Shown piece by piece: positions 1-8,122 of a stretch of DNA of 64,000 nt. Below the pieces are notes generated by a model. That model saw nothing but the letters and a program-made list of their open reading frames with translations, did not search any database and was not told where the DNA came from. Each line of letters starts with the position of its first letter. Within the stretch, counting starts at the first letter, position 1. This DNA is from Pseudomonas kairouanensis (lineage in GTDB: Bacteria > Pseudomonadota > Gammaproteobacteria > Pseudomonadales > Pseudomonadaceae), in contig NZ_QUZU01000038.1 of assembly GCF_004682055.1 (NCBI RefSeq), forward strand, positions 1 through 64,000, written 5' to 3'. The translations under genes were made by a program, and so were the position numbers.

Positions 1-12
1 GCCACCACAGGC

Positions 13-384
13 TTAGCTCTGTGCTTCGTGCAGTTCTTTCAGGCGGTCAGCACCACCTTCGGCAACACCTTCGGTGTAGGCACGTTTGTTGGCTTGTTCA
101 GCGCCGCCTTCAACCAGACCTTTCTGTTCCAGGCGATCACGGCCACCTTCAGTCAGGCCTTCGGTGTAAGCGCGTTTGTTGGCTTGTTCCGAACCGTTTT
201 CAGCAACGCCGCCTTTGGCGTAGTCACGGTTCTCTTCTTCTTGCGAACCGCTGCGAGCCAGGGTTTGGCTGGATTGAACGGCTTGGGCTTTGTTCTGTGG
301 GGTCGCTTGTTCGGCGGCGGGCAGGGCAAAAGCGCTGGAAGCCAGGACAGACAAGAGGACAGTAGCGAGTATTTGGCGTTTCAT
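13..384 (-). CDS. Small exported protein with 30-residue repeats, function unknown
   Basis: This 123-residue protein begins with a clear Sec signal peptide: a Lys-Arg start, a hydrophobic stretch at about residues 5-19, and a likely cut after AFA near residue 20. The mature part is hydrophilic and rich in Glu, Gly and Ala. It contains two copies of a unit of about 30 residues starting GSEQANKRAY and GAEQANKRAY, each followed by a TEG..EGG.DRL tail; a weaker partial copy precedes them. An AAGGAG site sits about 7 nt before the ATG, which supports the start. No catalytic motif is visible. The protein should be periplasmic or exported. The repeats suggest a binding or structural role, but that is inference; I do not recognise a named family. 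Confidence 0.75.
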   Translation of the reverse strand: MKRQILATVLLSVLASSAFALPAAEQATPQNKAQAVQSSQTLARSGSQEEENRDYAKGGVAENGSEQANKRAYTEGLTEGGRDRLEQKGLVEGGAEQANKRAYTEGVAEGGADRLKELHEAQS

Positions 385-733
385 GGTCGTTGCTCCTTGG
401 GAGGGCGATAAAGTGGGTACAGGGCTAATGCTACTCTCGATAAGTCGATATAAAAGTTCATAAATACAATGGTAATAATCAACGGAATTGATTGTTCACG
501 GCGAGGGCTCTATCTCGCGCCTCTCAAGCCCGCGGTTTTGCACCGTGGTGGGTATTTTCGACACGATCCTGGGTAACAATGGTGCGCCATCGATGGGTTG
601 AATCTGTCGAGTTGGTCAGGAAAACAGGTTTTTGCGGTTAAATCGGTTACCGGGTTAAACCCCTGGGCGGTTTGCCAGTCGTACCCTTATGGGCTGTAGT
701 TCAGCCAGTAGTCGTATTCAGGAGTCCTGTGCA
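385..733. other. Intergenic region between two divergent genes
   Basis: These 349 bases separate the small exported protein (leftward) from the AsmA-family gene (rightward) and must hold both promoters. The part near 430-490 is AT-rich, as expected for a promoter of the leftward gene. I see no RNA gene and no full REP element. An AGGAG ribosome binding site at about 720-724 serves the rightward gene. Confidence 0.5.
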
Positions 734-2803
734 ATGACGCGCACTCGTAAAATCGTCGCTTGGAGCTGCGCCAGCTTCGTTCTGTTAATCGCCGTGGTGG
801 TATTGGTGCTGGTGTTCTTCGACTGGAACCGCATCAAGCCGCAGATCAATGCCAAGGTTTCTGAAGAGCTGCATCGTCCATTTGCCATCAACGGCAACCT
901 GGCGGTGGCGTGGGCGCGGGAGCCCGATGAAGGCGGTTGGCGCGCCTGGGTGCCATGGCCCCATGTGATCGCCGAAGACCTGAGCCTGGGTAACCCAGAC
1001 TGGTCGAAACAGCCGCAAATGGTCACCCTCAAGAAAGTCGAGTTGCGCATTTCGCCCCTGGCATTGCTGGTGCAGCGCGTGGTGATCCCGCGTATCGACC
1101 TCACCGAACCCAGTGCCCAGTTGCAGCGCCTGGCCGATGGCCGTGCCAACTGGACCTTCAAATTCGACCCCAAGGACCCCAATGCCGAACCGTCGAACTG
1201 GGTGGTGGACATCGGCGCCATCGGCTTTGACAAAGGCCACGTGACCCTCGACGACCAGACCCTCAAGACCCAACTGGATGTGATCATCGACCCGCTGGGC
1301 AAACCCATCCCCTTTGGCGAAATTGTCGGCGATGCCGATGCCAAGAAGGCCCTGGAAAAAGGATCAAAGCCCCAGGACTATGCATTCGGCCTCAAGGTCA
1401 AAGGCCAATACCACGGCCAGAAACTCGACGGCACCGGCAAGATCGGCGGCCTGCTGGCCCTGCAGGACGCGGCCAAGCCGTTTCCGCTGCAGGCGCAGGT
1501 CAAGATCGCCGACACCAGCATCGCCCTGGCCGGTACCCTCACCGACCCATTGAACCTGGGCGCCCTCGACCTGCGCCTCAAGCTTGCAGGCAGCAGCCTG
1601 GGCAACCTGTACCCGCTTACCGGCGTAACCCTGCCGGATTCGCCGGCGTACTCCACCGACGGCCACCTGATCGCCAAGCTGCACGAACCCACAGGTGCCT
1701 CGTTCAGCTATGAAAACTTCAACGGCAAAATCGGCAACAGCGATATCCACGGCAACCTGGGCTATGTGGCCAGCCAGCCGCGGCCCAAACTCACCGGTGC
1801 GCTGGTGTCCAACCAATTGCTGATGACCGACCTTGCCCCCCTGATCGGCGCCGACTCCAACGCCAAGCAAAAAGCCCGTGGCGGCGAAAGCAAACAGCCG
1901 GCGACCAAAGTGCTGCCGGTGGAAGAGTTTCGCACCGAGCGCTGGCGCGACATGGATGCCGATGTGGAATTCACTGGCAAACGCATCGTGCACAGTGCCG
2001 AACTGCCCTTCACCGACCTCTACACCCACCTGGTACTCAACGACGGCGAACTGAGCCTGGAACCCCTGCGCTTTGGCGTGGCCGGCGGCAAGCTGGACGC
2101 GCAAATCCGCCTGAACGGCCGTATCACGCCGATGGAAGGCCGTGCCAAGCTCACCGCGCGTAACTTCAAGCTCAAGCAGTTGTTCCCAACCTTTGAACCG
2201 ATGAAAACCAGCTTTGGCGAACTCAACGGCGACGCGGATATTTCCGGGCGTGGCAACTCTGTGGCCGCGCTGCTGGGCACCTCCAACGGCGATCTGAAAA
2301 TGCTGATCAACGACGGCGCCATCAGCCGCAGCCTGATGGAAATTGCCGGGCTGAATGTGGGCAACTACGTGGTGGGCCGCCTGTTTGGCGACAAGGAAGT
2401 GAAGATCAACTGCGCGGCGGCCGACTTCGGCATCAAGACTGGCCTGGCAACCACGCGGTTGTTTGTGTTCGATACCGAGAACGCCATCATCTACATCGAT
2501 GGCACGGCGAACATGGCCAGCGAGCAACTGGACCTGACGATCACGCCTGAGTCCAAGGGCTTCCGCTTGTTCTCCCTGCGCTCGCCGCTGTACGTCAATG
2601 GACCGTTCATCAAGCCCAATGCTGGGGTCAAAGCGATTCCACTGGCGTTGCGCGGTGCAGGGATGGTGGCGCTGGGTGTGATTGCTGGGCCGGCTGCTGG
2701 GCTGCTTGCCTTGGTCGCCCCAAGTGGTGGTGAACCCAATGAATGCGCACCGCTGCTGCAACAGATGAAGGAAGGCAAAGCCCCGAAAACCGTGAAGGGC
2801 TAA
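734..2803 (+). CDS. AsmA family protein
   Basis: The protein has 689 residues from the ATG at 734, which has AGGAG 9 nt upstream; an in-frame ATG at 689 is less likely because it lacks such a site. A single N-terminal membrane segment (about residues 8-30) is followed by the typical AsmA opening with FDWNRIKPQI, then a long beta-rich domain with the C-terminal AsmA region (LNGDADISGRG, later a TITPESKG segment). AsmA and related proteins are inner-membrane anchored, extend into the periplasm, and are linked to outer-membrane biogenesis and lipid transport. It stands alone and ends just before a REP pair. The specific substrate cannot be read from the sequence. Confidence 0.88.
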   Translation: MTRTRKIVAWSCASFVLLIAVVVLVLVFFDWNRIKPQINAKVSEELHRPFAINGNLAVAWAREPDEGGWRAWVPWPHVIAEDLSLGNPDWSKQPQMVTLKKVELRISPLALLVQRVVIPRIDLTEPSAQLQRLADGRANWTFKFDPKDPNAEPSNWVVDIGAIGFDKGHVTLDDQTLKTQLDVIIDPLGKPIPFGEIVGDADAKKALEKGSKPQDYAFGLKVKGQYHGQKLDGTGKIGGLLALQDAAKPFPLQAQVKIADTSIALAGTLTDPLNLGALDLRLKLAGSSLGNLYPLTGVTLPDSPAYSTDGHLIAKLHEPTGASFSYENFNGKIGNSDIHGNLGYVASQPRPKLTGALVSNQLLMTDLAPLIGADSNAKQKARGGESKQPATKVLPVEEFRTERWRDMDADVEFTGKRIVHSAELPFTDLYTHLVLNDGELSLEPLRFGVAGGKLDAQIRLNGRITPMEGRAKLTARNFKLKQLFPTFEPMKTSFGELNGDADISGRGNSVAALLGTSNGDLKMLINDGAISRSLMEIAGLNVGNYVVGRLFGDKEVKINCAAADFGIKTGLATTRLFVFDTENAIIYIDGTANMASEQLDLTITPESKGFRLFSLRSPLYVNGPFIKPNAGVKAIPLALRGAGMVALGVIAGPAAGLLALVAPSGGEPNECAPLLQQMKEGKAPKTVKG

Positions 2804-2823
2804 CTGGCCCAACACAGATCCAA

Positions 2824-2915
2824 ATGTGGGAGGGGGCTTGCCCCCGATGGCAGTCTGTCAGTTGATAACTCTATCGACTGATCCACCGCTATCGGGGGCA
2901 AGCCCCCTCCCACAT
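2824..2915. repeat. REP pair (BIME), GGGGGC class
   Basis: Two inverted REP arms, atgtgggagggggcttgccc and its complement, flank a spacer of about 45 nt containing the recurring cagtctgtcagt...atccaccgc core. The element lies between the convergent asmA-like and ferritin-like genes. The same architecture recurs eleven more times in this window. Confidence 0.9.
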
Positions 2916-2936
2916 TGGTATTGCAGTGTTGCTGGG

Positions 2937-3467
2937 TTACAGGCTTTCGAGGATGTCCGCCATGTCGTCGGCGTGCTCTTCTTCCTGGGCCAGGATTTCT
3001 TCAAACAGACGGCGCGTGGTCGGGTCTTTATCACCGATGTACTGGATGATTTCGCGATAGCTGTCCACCGCAATCCGCTCAGCTACCAGGTCTTCGTAGA
3101 CCATTTCTTTCAGCGAGTTGCCCGCCACGTATTGAGCGTGGGAGTTCTTGGTCAGCAGGTCCGGGTTGAACTCCGGCTCACCGCCCAATTGCACGATGCG
3201 CTCGGCGAGCTTGTCGGCATGCTCGGCTTCCTGGGTGGCGTGTTCGAGGAACTCGTCGGCGGCGACAGAAGCCTTGATGCCACTGGCCATGAAGTAGTGG
3301 CTCTTGTAGCGCAGCACGCAAACCAGCTCAGTGGCCAGCGAGGTGTTGAGCAAGCGGATGATTTCTTCGCGGTCGGCGTCATAGCCTTCGGTCACGGCGC
3401 CGTTTTCGACGTTCTGGCGGGCGCGGCTGCGCAGGGTGGCAACGTCTGTCAGGTGTGCTTCAGTCAT
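2937..3467 (-). CDS. Ferritin-like / bacterioferritin-type iron storage protein
   Basis: A 176-residue four-helix-bundle protein with two diiron half-sites: an ATELVCVLRY helix followed by EHATQEAEHADK, and a YEDLVAERIAVDSYRE helix followed by EEILAQEEEHADD. Each pair gives the Glu and ExxH ligands of ferritin-like diiron proteins. The family stores or oxidises iron in the cytoplasm. AGGAG lies 7 nt before the ATG. The C-terminus resembles bacterioferritin, but a haem-ligand Met is not obvious, so I keep the general name. The gene is monocistronic and convergent with the asmA-like gene. Confidence 0.88.
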   Translation of the reverse strand: MTEAHLTDVATLRSRARQNVENGAVTEGYDADREEIIRLLNTSLATELVCVLRYKSHYFMASGIKASVAADEFLEHATQEAEHADKLAERIVQLGGEPEFNPDLLTKNSHAQYVAGNSLKEMVYEDLVAERIAVDSYREIIQYIGDKDPTTRRLFEEILAQEEEHADDMADILESL

Positions 3468-3633
3468 CTCAATCTCCTGGGGCTAATCCGGTTTTGCGCC
3501 ACGCTCTGGCGGCGTGATCGCTCCAAGTTGTGAGTGCCGCGTTACGCAAAAAGTTTTATCGGATTTATGTCACAAGCTCGTCGCGGGACTGGGCTAGCCT
3601 CAAGGCACCTTCCTGATCGAGGATGTTCGGCCC

Positions 3634-4524
3634 ATGCCGCAGTCATTAGCCACGCGTTACCCCCTGGTGCTGGTGCCCGGCATGCTCGGTTTTGTGCGCC
3701 TGGGGTTTTTTCCCTATTGGTACGGCATCGTTCCGGCGCTGCGGGCAGGCGGGGCGCAGGTGTTCCCCGTGCAAGTAGCACCGCTGGACTCCAGCGAGGT
3801 GCGCGGCGAGCAGTTGCTGGTGCAGATCGAGCAGATTCGCCGCGCAACCGGCGCCGACAAGGTCAACCTGATCGGCCACAGCCAGGGCTCGCTGACCGCA
3901 CGTTACGCGGCAGCCAGGCGCCCGGAGTGGGTGGCGTCGGTGACGTCGGTGGCGGGGCCCAACCACGGTTCGGAGTTGGCGGACCATATTCACGTCCATT
4001 ACCCCATCGACGGGGTCAAGGGCCGCATCATGAGCGCGCTGTTCCATGTGGTGGCCTGGGTCATGGGCGTGCTGGAAACCGGCTATCGCGGGCCCCGCTT
4101 CAAGGCAGACCTGCAGGCCTCGCACCATTCCCTCACAAGCGCGGGTGTTGCGCTGTTCAACCGTCAATACCCACAAGGGCTGCCCGAGACCTGGGGCGGG
4201 CAGGGTGCAGAAGAGGTCAACGGTGTGCACTATTACTCGTGGTCCGGCACCTTGCAGCCGGGCATTACCGACCGTGGGCGCAACCTGTTCGATGGCACGA
4301 ACCGCAGCTGCCGCCTGTTTGCCCGCAGTTTTGTGCTGGAAAAAGGCCAATGCGACGGCATGGTGGGGCGCTACAGCTCACATTTGGGCTTGGTGATCGG
4401 TGATGACTACCCGTTGGACCACTTCGATATCGTCAACCAGTCGATGGGGCTGGTGGGCAAGGGCGCGGAGCCGATTCGGTTGTTTGTGGAGCATGCGCAA
4501 AGGCTCAAGGCGGCAGGAGTCTAA
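3634..4524 (+). CDS. Triacylglycerol lipase, family I.1-like, without signal peptide
   Basis: This 296-residue alpha/beta hydrolase has the GHSQG nucleophile elbow (Ser83), an Asp in CDGMVGRYSSHLG (D241) and a His in DHFDIVNQ (H263). C226 and C240 could form the disulfide known from family I.1 lipases. The GMLGF oxyanion-loop motif near residues 16-20 and SEVRGEQLL at 54-62 also match Pseudomonas LipA. LipA is secreted with the help of the Lif foldase; here the protein starts directly at the mature domain with no signal peptide, and no lif gene follows. It may therefore act inside the cell or leave by another route (inference). The stop codon runs directly into a REP pair. Confidence 0.85.
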   Translation: MPQSLATRYPLVLVPGMLGFVRLGFFPYWYGIVPALRAGGAQVFPVQVAPLDSSEVRGEQLLVQIEQIRRATGADKVNLIGHSQGSLTARYAAARRPEWVASVTSVAGPNHGSELADHIHVHYPIDGVKGRIMSALFHVVAWVMGVLETGYRGPRFKADLQASHHSLTSAGVALFNRQYPQGLPETWGGQGAEEVNGVHYYSWSGTLQPGITDRGRNLFDGTNRSCRLFARSFVLEKGQCDGMVGRYSSHLGLVIGDDYPLDHFDIVNQSMGLVGKGAEPIRLFVEHAQRLKAAGV

Positions 4525-4614
4525 TGTGGGAGGGGGCTTGCTCCCGATAGCAGGGTGTCAGTCACTGGATATGTGGCTGATACACCGCTATCGGGAGCAA
4601 GCCCCCTCCCACAT
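4524..4614. repeat. REP pair (BIME), CTCCCG variant
   Basis: Arms atgtgggagggggcttgctc and its complement flank a spacer containing tgtcagt and gatacaccgc. The first base of the element is the last base of the lipase stop codon. It sits between the convergent lipase and EamA genes. Confidence 0.9.
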
Positions 4615-4625
4615 TTTGACCGCGT

Positions 4626-5501
4626 TCAGTCAGCTTTTACCGGTGTAGTCCACCGCTCCGACAGAATTACCCCGCCCAGTGTCAACAAGCCTCCCACCAG
4701 GTGATACAGCGCCAATTCTTCTTTCAGCACCACGGCCGCTATCAGTGCCGTAATCAACGGCAGCAAATTGAAAAACAGCGTGGTCCGGCTCGGCCCCAGG
4801 GTTTTTACCGAATGCATCCATGCCAATGGCGCCAGCATCGACGCCAACAGGCACGCGTACAGCACCAGCGGGATGTTCGCCCAGCCAAGCCCTGCTTTTG
4901 CCGAAAACAGGTACAGCGGAAACAGCACCACCACCGCCACCAGCACCTGCAAATACAGCAATACCAACGGCGGCAGGCGCAGCTGCCATTTTTTCAGCAG
5001 CGTGCTGTAGACCGCATAGGCCAGCGTGGCGACCAGCATCATGCCGTCACCCAGGTTCACCCCATGCTGCAGCAACGCGCCAAGGCTGCCCGACGACACC
5101 ACCACGACCACGCCGGCAAACGACAGCACCGCACCGGTGAGGGCACCGTAAGTGAGGCGCTGGCCCAGGCTGATGATGGCCGCCGTCAACGCCATCAATG
5201 GCATCAGCGACAGGATGATGCCCATGTTGGTCGCGCTGGTCAGCGATGCGGCGTAGTACGCCAGGCTTTGGTACACCGCCATGCCCAGCACGCCAAGGAT
5301 GGCGATCTTGCCCAGGTTCGGGCGGATCAGCGCCCAGTGGGCGATCACCGGCTTGATCATGAAGGGGGTAAACAGCAGCGCGGCCAGGGACCAACGGTAA
5401 AAACCGATCTCGGCGGGGAAAATCGCGCCCACGGCCAACTTGTTGACGACGGTATTGCCCGCCCAGATAAAAATGGCCAGCAGCGGATAAGCGTATTGCA
5501 T
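4626..5501 (-). CDS. EamA/DMT family transporter
   Basis: The protein has 291 residues from the Met of MQYAYPLLAIF. The open frame continues upstream to 5615, but that part is not membrane-like and overlaps the divergent regulator. About ten hydrophobic segments arranged as two EamA repeats are visible, the first starting IFIWAGNTVVNK and the second after LLKKWQLRLPP. EamA proteins export small metabolites or amino acids from the inner membrane. The gene is divergent from an AraC-type regulator with under 100 bp between them, the usual arrangement for a regulator controlling a neighbouring exporter. The substrate is unknown. Confidence 0.85.
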   Translation of the reverse strand: MQYAYPLLAIFIWAGNTVVNKLAVGAIFPAEIGFYRWSLAALLFTPFMIKPVIAHWALIRPNLGKIAILGVLGMAVYQSLAYYAASLTSATNMGIILSLMPLMALTAAIISLGQRLTYGALTGAVLSFAGVVVVVSSGSLGALLQHGVNLGDGMMLVATLAYAVYSTLLKKWQLRLPPLVLLYLQVLVAVVVLFPLYLFSAKAGLGWANIPLVLYACLLASMLAPLAWMHSVKTLGPSRTTLFFNLLPLITALIAAVVLKEELALYHLVGGLLTLGGVILSERWTTPVKAD

Positions 5502-5598
5502 TGAAAGAAACCAGGTGTGTTGATGAGGCCGGATTATCCATTGTCTGGATCGAAGCCTATACTGCGACACAGACAAACGACCGTTGCATCCAGACAAT

Positions 5599-6387
5599 AT
5601 GGCCAAGCACAACATACGCCTTGCGGATTTTCGCCAGTTGCCCAGCCCGGTGTATTTTCGCTATTCGGACTTCGCCCCGGATACCGAGTGCACCCCGCAC
5701 CAACATGCCTGGGGCTCGCTGGACTATTCCGCCAGCGGTGTGATGCGCATGGAGGTGGCCGGCAGCCGCTTTATGTCCCCGCCGCAATATGCGGTTTGGG
5801 TGCCTCCCCACACCGAGCACAGTTCCTACAATGCCGAGGCGATTGTCTATCACTCGGTGGGCCTGGCCCCGGAACTCTGCACCCAGCTGCCGCAACAGCC
5901 CTGCACCCTGGCGATCAGTGACATCCTCAAGGCCATCCTCAGCGACTTCGCCCAGCGTGACGTAAATATCCCGCAGACCGAAGCTGACATCCGCCTGGCC
6001 CAGGTGCTGGTGGACCAACTCAGGCAGGCGCCGATCCACGATGGTTTCCTGCCCTACGCGCAAAGCCCGGGGTTGCTGGGTGTATTGGAAGGCATGCAGG
6101 CCGACCCGGCCGACAACCGCCCCTTGGCCCAGTGGGCCGAGCGGGTGCACGTCAGCGAACGCACCCTGGCGCGCCAGTTTGTGCGGGAGTTGGGCATGAG
6201 CTTCGGCGAATGGCGCCAGCGCCTGCGCTACCTCGCGGCCATTGAGGCGCTGGACAGTGACCACAGCGTGCAACATGTGGCGTTCGACCTGGGCTACAGC
6301 ACCGCGTCAGCCTTTATCGCGATGTTCCAACGCCACGCCGGCTGTACCCCGGAGCAGTACCGCCGGTCGAATATCCGCCCACGGTGA
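5599..6387 (+). CDS. AraC family transcriptional regulator
   Basis: The protein has 262 residues from the ATG at 5599. An N-terminal cupin-like sensor domain (residues about 15-100, with HQHAWGSLDYSASG and WVPPHTEHSS) is followed by two helix-turn-helix motifs at about 165-255, including ERTLARQFVRELGMSFGEWR and the typical AFDLGYSTASAFIAMFQRH recognition segment. The HxH and PPHTEH residues are those of cupin AraC regulators. It is divergent from the EamA exporter, so it probably controls that gene; this is inferred from position only. Confidence 0.88.
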   Translation: MAKHNIRLADFRQLPSPVYFRYSDFAPDTECTPHQHAWGSLDYSASGVMRMEVAGSRFMSPPQYAVWVPPHTEHSSYNAEAIVYHSVGLAPELCTQLPQQPCTLAISDILKAILSDFAQRDVNIPQTEADIRLAQVLVDQLRQAPIHDGFLPYAQSPGLLGVLEGMQADPADNRPLAQWAERVHVSERTLARQFVRELGMSFGEWRQRLRYLAAIEALDSDHSVQHVAFDLGYSTASAFIAMFQRHAGCTPEQYRRSNIRPR

Positions 6388-6458
6388 AGATGTAACAGGC
6401 TTTGACTACACTGCTCTACAGGCCGTGCCCCTCGGCACGGTAACCGGGAGAAAACTCC

Positions 6459-6761
6459 ATGAAGATGCTGCGAATTCCGCTGTTGATGATGGGCCTGTTG
6501 CTGTGTTCCCAAGGCTTCGCTGCCACCGCCCAGCAAAACAAAATGACCACCTGCAACGCCGAGGCCACCACCAAGACCCTCAAGGGCGACGAGCGCAAGG
6601 CCTTTATGAAAACCTGCCTGTCGGCCCCGGCGGCCAACGACGCCAAGACCCTGACCCCGCAGCAGCAGAAGATGAAGGACTGCAATGCCTCGGCCAAAAC
6701 CAAGGCATTGACGGGCGACGCGCGCAAAACCTTTATGAGCACTTGCCTCAAAGGCAGCTGA
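6459..6761 (+). CDS. psiF: PsiF repeat family protein
   Basis: A 100-residue exported protein. The signal peptide covers about residues 1-21 (hydrophobic LLMMGLLLCSQGFA, then ATAQQ). Two copies of the PsiF repeat follow, each with a KM..CNA.A..K.L.GD.RK.FM.TCL pattern, starting near residues 25 and 69. PsiF was described in E. coli as phosphate-starvation inducible, but its function is unknown. I do not see a convincing Pho box upstream. A perfect 7-bp hairpin (ccgtgcc/ggcacgg) lies about 20 nt before the ATG and could belong to the mRNA leader. Confidence 0.88.
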   Translation: MKMLRIPLLMMGLLLCSQGFAATAQQNKMTTCNAEATTKTLKGDERKAFMKTCLSAPAANDAKTLTPQQQKMKDCNASAKTKALTGDARKTFMSTCLKGS

Positions 6762-6776
6762 TTCACGCAGATTTCC

Positions 6777-6882
6777 TGTGGGAGCGGGCTTGTTCGCGAA
6801 TGCGGTGGGTCAGTCAACAAAGCTGGCGACTGATACACCGCATTCGCGAGCAAGCCCGCTCCCACACAAGCCCGCTCCCCCA
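6777..6882. repeat. REP pair (BIME), GAGCGGGC class, with an extra partial arm
   Basis: Arms tgtgggagcgggcttgttcg and its complement flank a spacer with gtcagtcaac and gatacaccgc. After the second arm the sequence caagcccgctcccaca is followed by a second, slightly degraded copy (caagcccgctcccccat), so the right end carries a duplicated half-arm. Confidence 0.88.
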
Positions 6883-6973
6883 TTGACGGTGTTCACAATT
6901 TTCAGAACTCTCGCTTGATTCCTTCAAGGCTGGCAGACTGCCCATCCTTTAACGCCGTTCGTTTTGAGGCTGT

Positions 6974-7987
6974 ATGCCAACGTTTTCTCAGCGTCATGTG
7001 TTGTTGCTGGCCAGCTACATCATCATTTTCGGCGGGTTGCTGCTGGTACTGCCGCTCAAGTTGCTGCCCAGCCTGTTGGCCGGCTTGTTGGTCTATGAAC
7101 TGGTCAACATGCTCACCCCCCAATTGCAACGGCTGATCGAGGGTCGGCGTGCGCGCTGGCTGGCGGTAGCCTTGCTGGGAACTTTGATTGTCAGCGTGCT
7201 CACCCTGATCTTCGCCGGCGCCATCAGCTTTCTGCTGCATGAGGCGGAAAACCCCGGAGCCTCCCTCGACAAATTCATGGGCGTGGTCGACCGCGCACGC
7301 GGCCAGTTGCCGCCGTTCATCGACGCCTACCTGCCCGCCAGCGCCGCTGAGTTTCGCGTGGCCATTGGCGATTGGATGAGCAAGCACCTGAGCGAGTTGC
7401 AGTTGGTAGGCAAAGACGCTGCCCACATGTTCGTCACCTTGCTGATCGGCATGGTGCTTGGCGCGATCATCGCCCTGCAGCGCGTGCCCGACCTGACCAA
7501 GCGCAAACCCCTGGCCGCCGCGCTGTTCGACCGTCTGCACCTGCTGGTCCAGGCCTTTCGCAATATCGTTTTTGCCCAGATCAAGATTGCTGCGCTCAAC
7601 ACGGCGTTCACCGCAGTGTTCCTGGCTGTGGTGCTACCGCTGTGCGGGATTCACCTGCCGCTGACCAAGACCCTGATCGTGCTGACCTTCCTGCTGGGCC
7701 TGCTGCCGGTGATCGGCAACCTGATGTCCAACACGCTGATCACCATCGTCGCGTTGTCGCTGTCGATCTGGGTAGCGGTGGCGGCGTTGGGGTATCTGAT
7801 TGTTATCCACAAGGTCGAGTACTTCCTCAACGCGCGGATCGTGGGCGGGCAGATCAGTGCCAAGTCGTGGGAATTGTTGTTGGCGATGCTGGTGTTTGAG
7901 GCCGCTTTCGGCTTGCCCGGTGTGGTGGCGGGGCCGATTTATTATGCGTATCTCAAGAGTGAGCTGAAGCTCGGTGGGATGGTTTAA
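6974..7987 (+). CDS. AI-2E family transporter (PerM-like permease)
   Basis: A 337-residue polytopic membrane protein. Hydrophobic segments occur at about residues 6-25, 27-45, 60-85 and 145-170, with a further cluster from about 200 to 330. A hydrophilic loop at roughly 90-145 separates the first and second halves, as in the AI-2E/PerM family. Family members export diverse small molecules or ions; the autoinducer-2 role is proven for very few, so no substrate is assigned. GAGG just before the ATG supports the start. The gene is flanked by REP elements on both sides and appears monocistronic. Confidence 0.85.
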   Translation: MPTFSQRHVLLLASYIIIFGGLLLVLPLKLLPSLLAGLLVYELVNMLTPQLQRLIEGRRARWLAVALLGTLIVSVLTLIFAGAISFLLHEAENPGASLDKFMGVVDRARGQLPPFIDAYLPASAAEFRVAIGDWMSKHLSELQLVGKDAAHMFVTLLIGMVLGAIIALQRVPDLTKRKPLAAALFDRLHLLVQAFRNIVFAQIKIAALNTAFTAVFLAVVLPLCGIHLPLTKTLIVLTFLLGLLPVIGNLMSNTLITIVALSLSIWVAVAALGYLIVIHKVEYFLNARIVGGQISAKSWELLLAMLVFEAAFGLPGVVAGPIYYAYLKSELKLGGMV

Positions 7988-8012
7988 GCCTTGTGTTGCC
8001 TGAGCTGGCCTC

Positions 8013-8094
8013 ATCGGGGGCAAGCCCCCTCCCACACTTGACCGAGTTCCAACTTTGAAATGCGGTCGAATGTGGGAGCGGGCTTGCTCGCGAA
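8013..8094. repeat. Mixed REP arms of two classes
   Basis: The left arm (atcgggggcaagccccctcc) belongs to the GGGGGC class and the right arm (atgtgggagcgggcttgctc) to the GAGCGGGC class. The order is reversed relative to the complete pairs, so these look like the right arm of one element and the left arm of another. Confidence 0.8.
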
Positions 8095-8122
8095 AGGGTC
8101 GCTGCGGTCTCTGAACTAAAAC

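Noticed and set aside
1364..2815. 483-residue open frame on the minus strand
   Set aside because: It lies fully opposite the AsmA-family gene and is a GC-rich shadow with low-complexity His/Gln/Arg content and no motif.
6388..6458. Pho box before psiF
   Set aside because: No pair of CTGTCAT-like repeats could be found; phosphate control cannot be claimed.
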